6,295 nucleotides of DNA from Saprospiraceae bacterium (GCA_014379665.1 JACMLK010000007.1:1-6295), one strand, 5' to 3'. Positions 1-6,037 are shown, numbered from the stretch's first letter. The notes: generated from the letters alone by a model not told the origin. Numbers and translations: made by a program.

Positions 1-1733
1 TGACCATCCACAATATCTCCATAAATGCCCGACATATTTCCATCATCCCAGACTCTCATCCACACTTTTACAATACCAAAAGGAATTGGTCCTTCTCTGT
101 TTGTAATGTCTGCACAACAGAACTTAACATATGCTCCGTTATCCGGGTCATAATCGGGACTCAGAGGATTTGTAGATCCATCATTAGGGTGTCCGTCTGC
201 ATTGTAGGTTAGATTTCCGGTGTATCCGCAACCATCTTCGTCTCTGGTTGGGTCATCTTCTCTTCTTAATTCAAGATGCACTGGTGTACAACTGTCATAA
301 GATCCGTTATCTACGGAGTTGGTGAATAATTTTGCAATTCCATCACCTTCACCACCTGTGGTTAATGAAACAATGATATGCAGCTTCGCAACTGCAATAG
401 GAGCTGTTTTATCCAATACGGTCACAATGATATCATCAGTGCCGATATTGCCACAACAATCCCTTGCAATATATGTGAAAGTGTGTACACCCTTAGGTGC
501 TCCAATCACTAAGTATCTGCCGGTTGGAATATCAAAGACTACCCCAACTCCCAATGGTGCCTGAACTGTGTAGGTTACCACTGAAGAGCAGTTATCGTGT
601 AGTATTTCAGGAGCAGGTAATAAGAAGTTTGAAGCACAAGTCCATGGGTCTACGCTTACGGTAACATCATTTGCTACTACAGTAGGTGCTTCATCATCAG
701 TAGCCTTGATCACCTGTGTAATAGTTCTGGTTGTTCCGGTACACCAATCAAGTACAGTCCATAATCTTATCACCTTTTTGCTGTTGGTACATGAAGGACC
801 ACAAACTTCCAGTTCAGTATCTGATTTTGCTGCTAAAAGATTGCAGACATGACCAGTGATGGCAACCCCATTGATGGTTGGCCATGCATATTTAGTGGCT
901 TCCGCGATGGCATCCTTATTGGCTGCAGCTTCTGCAGCAGCAACACTGGAGTAAGTACCCGGAATAAGTAAAATATATGCAGCTCTGTATTCCGCATACA
1001 ATTTAGCTTTAAAAAATGCAAATATTCCCGCCATTGAAATATCTGATCCGCATGTAAGCTGGATGTTATTGTATGGGGGCAACACTAATGAAATATCTAC
1101 CGGATTAAATCTGTATTCAGATACACACGGTATTGATTTGTTGCCAAAAGCATCCGTAAATAACCAGGTTCTTCTGATTATCTTTGCTCCACAAACGATC
1201 GTAGGAATTACTTCGTCTGTGTAATGGGTAGTGTAAGATGTACAATTTTCGTCCACAACCGGTGTGGGATAAATTAAAGTGTTTGCAAGAAATGCAGTCT
1301 CGTCTGTACATAAAAGTGCACAGGCAGGGTCTGTATTACCCACAGGACAAGGGCATGTCACTTGTGGGGGCAGCTTGTCTTGCACTAAAATCTGTCCCCA
1401 ACAGGAATTTCCGGTTGGATTCGTAATAGTGACCGTATACAGGCCGGGGGTAATAACTACAATCGGATTTGCAAATGTACCAATCTGACCAGCAAATCCG
1501 CTAACTCTCACGGTGTGAGTAAAGTTAGCAGTGAGAGGCTCTCCTTCCAAAATCATCGCGGGTAGGATTGCTGCTTCGCAATCACCATCTAAAGATACCT
1601 GAACCAAATCATTACAGGCTATCTGATTTTGACCCCGAACGTTAAAGGAAAAGAAAACTAACAGGAGACTCAACAGTGCTAAATGCAATACCGGAATCCC
1701 CTTACTTTGGGTAAGTAAATCTTGTTTTACCAT
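1..1733 (-). CDS. Large secreted HYR-like repeat surface protein, 3' end cut by window
   Basis: An open frame runs from ATG at 1733 off the left edge: 577 full codons without a stop. Residues 11-35 form a signal peptide (basic start, Leu/Phe-rich core, likely cleavage near VRG-QNQ), so the protein is exported. The mature part is beta-rich and has 23 cysteines in the visible 577 residues. Residues 311-350 carry a 'CGPSCTNSKK...RLWTVLDWC...ATDDEAP' block. Residues 350-450 look like an HYR/Ig-like unit (ANDVTVSVDP, HDNCSS, a GVHTFTY strand, ARDCCGNIG, VTVLDKTAP). Residues 460-570 contain DNGSYDSC and VWMRVWDDGNMSG, typical of large Saprospiraceae surface proteins that usually end in a type IX secretion signal; that end is not visible here. 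An Ala-rich, helix-prone insert lies at 236-285. An Asp/Asn-rich stretch at 511-533 could bind calcium (inference). Adhesion or gliding is a guess from the family. No Shine-Dalgarno sequence precedes the start; the leader is A/T-rich, as is usual in this phylum. Confidence 0.85.
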   Translation of the reverse strand, partial: MVKQDLLTQSKGIPVLHLALLSLLLVFFSFNVRGQNQIACNDLVQVSLDGDCEAAILPAMILEGEPLTANFTHTVRVSGFAGQIGTFANPIVVITPGLYTVTITNPTGNSCWGQILVQDKLPPQVTCPCPVGNTDPACALLCTDETAFLANTLIYPTPVVDENCTSYTTHYTDEVIPTIVCGAKIIRRTWLFTDAFGNKSIPCVSEYRFNPVDISLVLPPYNNIQLTCGSDISMAGIFAFFKAKLYAEYRAAYILLIPGTYSSVAAAEAAANKDAIAEATKYAWPTINGVAITGHVCNLLAAKSDTELEVCGPSCTNSKKVIRLWTVLDWCTGTTRTITQVIKATDDEAPTVVANDVTVSVDPWTCASNFLLPAPEILHDNCSSVVTYTVQAPLGVGVVFDIPTGRYLVIGAPKGVHTFTYIARDCCGNIGTDDIIVTVLDKTAPIAVAKLHIIVSLTTGGEGDGIAKLFTNSVDNGSYDSCTPVHLELRREDDPTRDEDGCGYTGNLTYNADGHPNDGSTNPLSPDYDPDNGAYVKFCCADITNREGPIPFGIVKVWMRVWDDGNMSGIYGDIVDG

Positions 1734-1769
1734 GGGTAAAAAGTTTTGGTTATTAAAAAAATGAGTTCG

Positions 1770-1788
1770 AGCCCGCGTCTTTCGGGCT
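1770..1788 (-). promoter_or_regulatory. GC-rich hairpin in the leader of the surface protein gene
   Basis: AGCCCG (1783-1788 complement) and CGGGCT (1770-1775 complement) form a perfect 6-bp stem with a 7-nt loop, standing out in an AT-rich leader. On the minus strand a run of seven T follows after 8 more bases (1761-1755). It lies between the predicted transcription start and the ATG, so it could act as an attenuator-like or mRNA-stabilising element. The gap before the T-run is too long for a standard intrinsic terminator. Confidence 0.35.
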
Positions 1789-1833
1789 TAGGTCAGATTT
1801 AAATAAGATTTACTTTATTAAGTGGGAATGATG

Positions 1834-1866
1834 CAAAGGTATGATGGGGTGTAGTGAAGTAGCTAA
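1834..1866 (-). promoter_or_regulatory. Probable Bacteroidota-type promoter of the surface protein gene
   Basis: Read on the minus strand, TACCTTTG (1841-1834) exactly fits the Bacteroidota -7 consensus TAnnTTTG. A weaker -33 element, TTAG (1866-1863), lies 21 nt upstream, within the usual range. Transcription would start roughly 90-95 nt before the ATG at 1733. The region behind it (1867-1980) is strongly AT-rich. The -7 match is direct; promoter activity is inferred. Confidence 0.55.
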
Positions 1867-2090
1867 TTAATTATGTGGTAATTTTGGTATTTTTTTTTAA
1901 AATATATAAGTAAATATTAATGTAAATCAACATTTTGCAACTTTAAAAATATATAACTTATTGGCTATAAGGTCATTAATTTTAAGCATCAAATTCCGTG
2001 GGACAGAACTGGAAAAATAAACTGAAGAAACTAATAATACAAACATAACCCATGTAGCCAGGTAGTAAATTCAAATTTCGTGCCAAAGAA

Positions 2091-2137
2091 TGCGGAATGC
2101 GGTGCGGAATGTGGAATGTGGAATGCGGAAAGTGGGG
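2091..2137. repeat. TGYGGAA heptamer tandem repeat
   Basis: The tract reads as units TGCGGAA (2091), TGCGG (2098, two bases short), TGCGGAA (2103), TGTGGAA (2110), TGTGGAA (2117), TGCGGAA (2124) and a decayed AGTGGGG (2131). It is GC-rich against an AT-rich background and ends 6 bases before the first palindrome. It has the character of a short intergenic heptamer satellite prone to slippage. No coding role is supported. Confidence 0.8.
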
Positions 2138-2142
2138 TGCTC

Positions 2143-2173
2143 CCGGTCGGATGACTCCAAGGCATCCCACCGG
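2143..2173. repeat. REP-like palindrome, copy 1
   Basis: The core is 29 nt (2144-2172): arm CGGTCGGATGAC, loop TCCAA, arm GGCATCCCACCG. The arms pair at 10 of 12 positions, and C2143-G2173 adds one flanking pair. It has the same 12-5-12 layout as copies 2 and 3 and starts and ends with the same CGGT...ACCG. It matches copy 2 at 24 of 29 positions when one is reverse-complemented, so the two are inverted relative to each other. Confidence 0.75.
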
Positions 2174-2248
2174 TATTCAAGGGACTCCCTTCAGGAAACA
2201 TGCCGATGAGGTTTCACCAATATATGAAGGAAATCATCCCTAAGCATA

Positions 2249-2279
2249 GCGGTGGGATGGCAGTGAGCCATCCGACCGC
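2249..2279. repeat. REP-like palindrome, copy 2
   Basis: The core is 29 nt (2250-2278): arm CGGTGGGATGGC, loop AGTGA, arm GCCATCCGACCG. Eleven of 12 positions pair; the single mismatch is at arm position 5, the same position that mismatches in copy 1 but with the bases swapped. G2249-C2279 extends the stem. It lies 77 bases from the core of copy 1, forming an inverted pair like a BIME (two REP units in opposite orientation around a spacer). Confidence 0.75.
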
Positions 2280-2291
2280 AGGGCAATTTTC

Positions 2292-2320
2292 CGGTCGGAC
2301 GGCTTGCCGCCGTCCGACCG
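2292..2320. repeat. REP-like palindrome, copy 3, perfect stem after the lipoprotein stop
   Basis: CGGTCGGACGGC, loop TTGCC, GCCGTCCGACCG: a perfect 12-bp stem with a 5-nt loop. In the direction of the lipoprotein gene it begins 7 nt after the stop codon (2330-2328), so it would form the 3' end structure of that mRNA. No T-run follows on the minus strand (the next bases are GGAAAATTGCC), so it is not a standard intrinsic terminator. It may still block 3' exonucleases or help termination. Confidence 0.8.
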
Positions 2321-2327
2321 CACACCA

Positions 2328-3494
2328 TTAATCAAATTTTATCTTTTTAACTTCGCTCATTAAAGTATTTTTGAAAGCACCGGAAAGATCTTCTGCCATT
2401 TGTCCGTCAGATGGAAACAATTCACAAAAGCCATCCAGTTTCTTTTTGCTGGTTTCTGTAAGTGCCCGTTCATCTCCAATAAATCTGCAGGCGTAACCAT
2501 TAAAATCATGGTAGATATTTATAGGAACAGATTTGATATATTCTTTATTTTTTTGATCATACACCTTCATTTTGCCGTGCATTTCTGCTTTCTTTTCTCT
2601 GAATATTTCTGAAACTTCTACCTTTACTTTCTCCCAAACTTCTTTTTCAACTATTACATCTACACTATCTCTCTTTTCTTTTACTTTTTCTTTTCTGATC
2701 AGAATTTCCTTTTCTTCAAAATAATTATTAACACGTTCCCTTTCCGGACTGAAATTAATGTTATCCAGTTCAATAATGACTTCAAAGTCAACTTTAACAT
2801 CTTCATCATCTCCTCTAATGGAATATTGATGCCACATATCATTGAGTCTGGAAACGGGTAGATCCCAAATATCCTTTTCAATATTGGTACCGTTGAAATC
2901 GTGCAAATCATTTAATACATTAAATACAATAAGGGTTTGTCCAAGCTGAATTGCTTTGTCTTTTAATCGTTCTGTATCTTTATAATCTTTTCTAAGTCTT
3001 TCAATTTTTGTCAATTCATGATATGCATCTTTTGCATATTGTTTTTCACCAGTCTTTTGAGATCTTAAAATCAGGTTATTCCCATTATTATAGAAAAACA
3101 AACAGGTATTCTCTTCTGAATTTATGATGTCATTTCGATAATTTAGGATTTCAAAATCAGCCACATACCCATCTTCACTAACTAAGGGTAACAACGGTTC
3201 GAGTCGTTCCTGTCTTGATTCCATATTTCTGTAAAGCTCAAGTACCCTGCTCCAGTTTTCAGGTTTTGAAGTAGGAGTTAGTTTTTCAATTTCTCTTGTG
3301 GTCTCATTGTTTAATTTTAAAAATGCTTTTTCCAGGGCCTTGACGTATTCGGTCTTCTTTTTCTTTTCACCCTGAAGTTTTGAAATTGAATATGAAAAAG
3401 CCTTATCATATTCTCCTTTTTCAACCATTTTTTCAACTGATTTGCAGGATAAAATTGTCAAAATCATTACAAAGAAGTAAAATATTGTTTTCAT
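2328..3494 (-). CDS. Hypothetical lipoprotein with a helical N-terminal half
   Basis: 388 residues from ATG at 3494. Residues 1-16 form a short signal peptide (MKTIFYFFVMILTILS) followed directly by Cys17 in an ILS-C lipobox, so the protein is probably lipid-anchored in the envelope. Next comes KSVEKMVEKGEYDKAFSYS, which resembles a tetratricopeptide helix pair ('GEYDKAF'). A long charged, helix-rich region follows (43-190; 'PENWSRVLELYRNMESRQ' at 78-95 and a Lys/Glu-rich 147-180). Residues 225-260 look like beta strands (DVKVDFEVIIELDNINF). Residues 260-308 are a highly charged Lys/Glu stretch with coiled-coil character. The C-terminal part (309-388) includes YIKSVPINIYHDFNGYACRFIGDERAL in two halves around residue 330. 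I recall similar lipoproteins of unknown function in Bacteroidota, but I cannot name a family. No partner gene is adjacent on the same strand. The start is favoured because it gives a complete lipoprotein signal. Confidence 0.8.
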   Translation of the reverse strand: MKTIFYFFVMILTILSCKSVEKMVEKGEYDKAFSYSISKLQGEKKKKTEYVKALEKAFLKLNNETTREIEKLTPTSKPENWSRVLELYRNMESRQERLEPLLPLVSEDGYVADFEILNYRNDIINSEENTCLFFYNNGNNLILRSQKTGEKQYAKDAYHELTKIERLRKDYKDTERLKDKAIQLGQTLIVFNVLNDLHDFNGTNIEKDIWDLPVSRLNDMWHQYSIRGDDEDVKVDFEVIIELDNINFSPERERVNNYFEEKEILIRKEKVKEKRDSVDVIVEKEVWEKVKVEVSEIFREKKAEMHGKMKVYDQKNKEYIKSVPINIYHDFNGYACRFIGDERALTETSKKKLDGFCELFPSDGQMAEDLSGAFKNTLMSEVKKIKFD

Positions 3495-3511
3495 ATCACT
3501 GGTTTTTTATG

Positions 3512-3540
3512 TTTTGAAATATGTAACCGTTATTTCAAAA
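3512..3540. promoter_or_regulatory. Perfect 10-bp inverted repeat upstream of the lipoprotein gene
   Basis: TTTTGAAATA (3512-3521) and TATTTCAAAA (3531-3540) are exact reverse complements around a 9-nt spacer. The dyad ends 18 bp before the lipoprotein start (3494) and overlaps a weak candidate -7 box for that gene. It may be a repressor operator or a leader hairpin. It sits in the shared divergent region, so it could also affect the dehydrogenase operon, about 157 bp away. Confidence 0.45.
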
Positions 3541-3572
3541 ACTATATTATCAGAATAAAAGTAACACAAAAA
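3536..3572 (-). promoter_or_regulatory. Weak candidate promoter for the lipoprotein gene
   Basis: On the minus strand TAGTTTTTG (3544-3536) resembles the -7 box TAnnTTTG with one extra T. TTTTTG (3572-3567) about 22 nt upstream could be the -33 element. The match is imperfect and the region is AT-rich, so chance is likely to explain part of it. Confidence 0.25.
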
Positions 3573-3591
3573 GATAAGATTTATAAAATAT

Positions 3592-3677
3592 TTAACTTCT
3601 AAAAAAATGGTTAACTATTTTAACTTTTTATATTAAATTACAATTTACTACAATAAATAAAATTAACTTAGAGTTAA
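3592..3677. promoter_or_regulatory. Cluster of TTAACT hexamers upstream of the dehydrogenase operon
   Basis: TTAACT occurs at 3592, 3611, 3620 and 3663, and its complement AGTTAA at 3672: five copies in 86 bp. The last two form a dyad, TTAACT-TAG-AGTTAA (3663-3677), ending 19 bp before the ATG at 3697. A transcription factor binding array is possible. No clear Bacteroidota -7 box is visible on the plus strand here; TAACTTTT at 3621-3628 is the nearest, with no good -33. The regulator is unknown. Confidence 0.35.
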
Positions 3678-3696
3678 AATTTAAAAATACATATTT

Positions 3697-5508
3697 ATGT
3701 CCAGATATATGTGTATGGACACGCTGCAGTTTTTGATGTTTGATGTCCATAAAATACAGGATCTCCTAAAATATACCCGATTTTCAGGTTATGACGTGGA
3801 TGCGATGAAAATAGTATTGGATTCGGCTAAATCATGGGCTGATAAGGATTTTTATCCATATTACAAGGAGATGGATGAAAAACCTGCATACTATCAAAAT
3901 GGAAAAGTACACTCTCATCCTATTCTTAAAACAATCTTTGCTCATGCCGGTGAAAACGGATGGTTAGGTCCCTATTTTGACTTCGAAAGCGGTGGTACTC
4001 AAATGCCACATAGTCTTGCCAATGGTGCAAATCATATATTAGAATCTGCAAATAATCACATCCCCGGATATTTGGGACTTACATCGGGTGCCGCACATTT
4101 GATCGCGACTTTTGGTACAGACGAATTAAAGCAAAAATTCATTCCCAACATGATCTCCGGAAAATGGGGCGGTACAATGGCCCTTACCGAACCGCAATGT
4201 GGTAGTTCTTTGTCAGATATTGAAACTTCAGCCCACCATATTGAGGCCGGAGTTTATAAAATTAAAGGTCAGAAAATATTTATTTCCGGTGGAGATCACG
4301 AAGGTGTTGACAATTTTGTCCATCTAACTCTGGCAAGAATTGAAGGTGCACCTGCCGGTACAAAAGGAATATCTCTTTTTGTAGTTCCCAAATTTCTTCC
4401 CATTGAGAATGACAAAACGGTATACAATGATGTATGTGCTGTGGCAGATTTCCAAAAAATGGGACAACGTGGCTATAGTACCGTACATTTGGTATATGGA
4501 GAACAGGATAATTGCAGAGGGTATCTTTTAGGAGAAGCAAATAAAGGTCTGGAGTACATGTTTCAGATGATGAATGGTGCCAGAATAGATGTAGGCATGA
4601 CTGCTGCATCAACTGCTACGGCGGCCTACTACGCTTCGTTGCAATATGCTAATGAAAGACCGCAAGGCCGAAAGATTCTTAATACCGGCAAAAAAGACAT
4701 CAACACAGGACAGACCCTGATTATCAATCATCCCGATGTCCGTCGCATGCTTATGTTACAAAAGGTGATTAATGAAGGGGCTTTGAGTCTACTGTTTGAA
4801 TGTTCCAAACTCATCGATACGTCACACTGTGACACCGGAGAAGCTGCAGAAAACAGTCATTTGTTGCTGGAGTTATTAACTCCTGTAGCCAAAACCTATC
4901 CATCAGAAATGGGAAGGATAGCCATTAACAACGGGCTTCAGATATTAGGAGGGTATGGATATTGTATGGATTTCCCATTGCAACAATATCTGAGAGATAT
5001 AAGAATAATGTCCATCTATGAAGGCACCACAGGTATCCAGGCACTCGATCTTTTGGCCAGGAAAATTCCCATGCATCATGGAAAAGCATTACATATACTG
5101 ATAGAAAAAATGATGGAGACCATTTCTGAAGCAAGATTGGATCCTGAATTATCCGGTTATGGAGATGCTTTGGCTCTAAAAGTGGAAGAAATCAATAAAG
5201 CAATCCAATATCTTTTAACTTTTTCGGAAAAAGGTGACTATGAAAACTATCTGGCGGACGCCACCATATTTATGGAAATGATATCGAATATCATTATTGG
5301 TCATCAATGGTTAAAAATTTCGGTCACGTCCCGGAAAATGTTACATGATAAGGTGACTACTTTTGAACCCATATTTTATGAGAGTAAAATACATGCCATG
5401 AAGTTTTATTTTAAATATGAAATGCCCAAAACAAAAGCATGTCTTGAAACAATCCTTCATGCAGATAAGTTAACTATTGCAGATCAGGAAAAAGAATTAA
5501 TTTTTTAA
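3697..5508 (+). CDS. Acyl-CoA dehydrogenase, long form with C-terminal extension
   Basis: 603 residues; it probably introduces the trans-2 double bond into an acyl-CoA using FAD and passes electrons to ETF, in the cytoplasm. Domain order fits the roughly 600-residue family with a DmdC-like layout: an N-terminal cap (about 15-80, with YKEMDEKPAYYQNGK), the alpha-helical N domain (80-160), a beta domain (160-270) with MALTEPQCGSSLSD and KGISLFVVPKFL, the FAD-binding helical domain (280-455), and an extra helical C-terminal domain (about 460-595). The signature LGGYGYCMDFP...YLRDIRIMSIYEGTTGIQ at 417-448 includes Glu442, the expected catalytic base. Oddity: from memory, relatives usually have Asp two residues after the Gly of the TEPQ(C/A)G motif, and here it is Ser171. 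The substrate cannot be read from sequence; a DmdC-type methylthiopropionyl-CoA role is possible but not favoured without neighbours. ATG codons at 3697, 3709 and 3715 are all possible starts; none has a Shine-Dalgarno, and the family usually begins near 'MDTLQFL' (3715). Confidence 0.93.
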   Translation: MSRYMCMDTLQFLMFDVHKIQDLLKYTRFSGYDVDAMKIVLDSAKSWADKDFYPYYKEMDEKPAYYQNGKVHSHPILKTIFAHAGENGWLGPYFDFESGGTQMPHSLANGANHILESANNHIPGYLGLTSGAAHLIATFGTDELKQKFIPNMISGKWGGTMALTEPQCGSSLSDIETSAHHIEAGVYKIKGQKIFISGGDHEGVDNFVHLTLARIEGAPAGTKGISLFVVPKFLPIENDKTVYNDVCAVADFQKMGQRGYSTVHLVYGEQDNCRGYLLGEANKGLEYMFQMMNGARIDVGMTAASTATAAYYASLQYANERPQGRKILNTGKKDINTGQTLIINHPDVRRMLMLQKVINEGALSLLFECSKLIDTSHCDTGEAAENSHLLLELLTPVAKTYPSEMGRIAINNGLQILGGYGYCMDFPLQQYLRDIRIMSIYEGTTGIQALDLLARKIPMHHGKALHILIEKMMETISEARLDPELSGYGDALALKVEEINKAIQYLLTFSEKGDYENYLADATIFMEMISNIIIGHQWLKISVTSRKMLHDKVTTFEPIFYESKIHAMKFYFKYEMPKTKACLETILHADKLTIADQEKELIF

Positions 5509-5530
5509 ACTAAAAGTAAATAATCTAAAA

Positions 5531-5827
5531 ATGAATATTGAATCCATATTGACAGCCATCAAAACACAGGCAGCAAATGTTGCGCCTTTCGGAGCTAAAT
5601 TAAAATTTGTAATCAGCGATCAGATTATCCTGATAGATGGATCTGGAGATCAAAATATTGTTTCACAAAATGATGAAGAAGCTGCATGTACCATCAGCAC
5701 GGATGCAGACACATTTATGCAACTAAAAAATGGAGAATTAAATCCAATGATGGCTGTGATGTCAGGAAAAATTAAAATTAAAGGTGATATGGGTCTGGCT
5801 ATGAAACTGCAGTCTCTGGTGCAATAA
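5531..5827 (+). CDS. SCP2 sterol/acyl-CoA carrier domain protein
   Basis: 98 residues, essentially one stand-alone SCP2 domain (family norm about 100). Visible marks are the amphipathic N-terminal helix (MNIESILTAIKTQA), the beta strands KLKFVISDQIILIDG and CTISTDADTFMQLKNGEL, and the C-terminal MSGKIKIKGDMGLAMKLQSL, which is the hallmark end of the fold. SCP2 domains form a hydrophobic tunnel for fatty acyl chains, acyl-CoA or sterols. There is no signal peptide, so it should be cytoplasmic. It starts 22 bp after the dehydrogenase stop with no terminator between, so the two are probably one operon, and it may bind or hand over the dehydrogenase's acyl substrate (inference). The leader before ATG is A-rich (ATCTAAAAATG) without a Shine-Dalgarno. 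Confidence 0.92.
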   Translation: MNIESILTAIKTQAANVAPFGAKLKFVISDQIILIDGSGDQNIVSQNDEEAACTISTDADTFMQLKNGELNPMMAVMSGKIKIKGDMGLAMKLQSLVQ

Positions 5828-5846
5828 GTGTCTGATTAATCATTTG

Positions 5847-5874
5847 TTCACTTTGACTAACATGTGTGAATTTT
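5847..5874. terminator. Weak candidate terminator between convergent genes
   Basis: TTCAC (5847-5851) and GTGAA (5866-5870) can pair across a 14-nt loop, followed on the plus strand by TTTT (5871-5874). It lies in the 45-bp gap between the SCP2 gene and the convergent small membrane protein gene. A 10-bp palindrome TGATTAATCA (5833-5842) is adjacent. The stem is short and AT-rich, so the call is weak. Confidence 0.25.
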
Positions 5875-6037
5875 AATAGAAATAAGTCCGGATGTAGTCA
5901 TTGATTGCAAACCGGTTCATCCAGATTAATATAATCAATCCCGCCAGTACAAACCATAATACAATTTTGAATTTCTTATAGAAAGCCCTGATAATATCTT
6001 TTCTGGTGTAATATTTTTTGCGTTGTCGATAGGCCAT
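5873..6037 (-). CDS. Small single-pass membrane protein, 54 residues
   Basis: From ATG at 6037: MAYRQRKKYYTRKDIIRAF, then a basic stretch YKKFKI, a hydrophobic segment VLWFVLAGLIILIW (about 26-39), and a short tail MNRFAINDYIRTYFY ending in TAA. The Lys/Arg-rich N-terminus before the helix suggests an N-in topology, with about 14 residues outside. Its ATG comes directly after the TAA of the upstream DUF3127-like gene (TAAATG, no gap), which argues for translational coupling and a real gene despite its size. Function unknown; I do not recognise the family. Confidence 0.65.
   Translation of the reverse strand: MAYRQRKKYYTRKDIIRAFYKKFKIVLWFVLAGLIILIWMNRFAINDYIRTYFY

Larger units (their letters stand above)
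1734..2327. other. Long intergenic region with no supported gene
   Basis: This stretch of about 590 bp lies upstream of the surface protein gene and downstream of the lipoprotein gene, both on the minus strand. The 1734-1870 part holds the leader and promoter. 1871-1980 is very AT-rich, with an 11-bp AAAATATATAA direct repeat at 1899 and 1946 that is probably only compositional. 1981-2090 has no clear feature, apart from TCAAATTCCGTG (1989) and TCAAATTTCGTG (2071), which match at 11 of 12 bases. 2091-2320 is the GC-rich repeat island listed separately. A 62-codon minus-strand open frame at 1982-2170 runs through the heptamer tract; it is low-complexity (a repeating Pro-His pattern) and is not called a gene. 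Confidence 0.7.

Noticed and set aside
319..1488. Several plus-strand and other-frame open frames of 62-81 codons
   Set aside because: All sit inside the long minus-strand surface protein frame, which has a signal peptide and coherent domain sequence. These are chance frames.
1764..1790. GTTCGAGCC-like sequence resembling a tRNA T-loop, possibly a tRNA remnant or attachment site
   Set aside because: The bases upstream are an A-run that cannot form acceptor or anticodon stems, and no second copy is visible. The bases are explained by the leader hairpin.
1879..1886. TAATTTTG, a plus-strand match to the -7 consensus
   Set aside because: No -33 element at the right distance and no plus-strand gene downstream before 3697.
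1982..2170. 62-codon minus-strand open frame across the intergenic region
   Set aside because: Its first third is translated heptamer repeat and part of palindrome copy 1. There is no family match that I recognise and no start context.
2091..2320. CRISPR-like array
   Set aside because: The heptamers have no spacers, and the three palindromes are irregularly spaced (77 and 13 bases) with no cas gene nearby.
2292..2320. Standard intrinsic terminator for the lipoprotein gene
   Set aside because: The stem is strong, but the following minus-strand bases are GGAAAATTGCC, with no T-run.
4280..4612. 110-codon minus-strand open frame
   Set aside because: It lies wholly inside the acyl-CoA dehydrogenase coding sequence on the opposite strand, and its translation has no recognisable domain. 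It is a shadow of the real gene.
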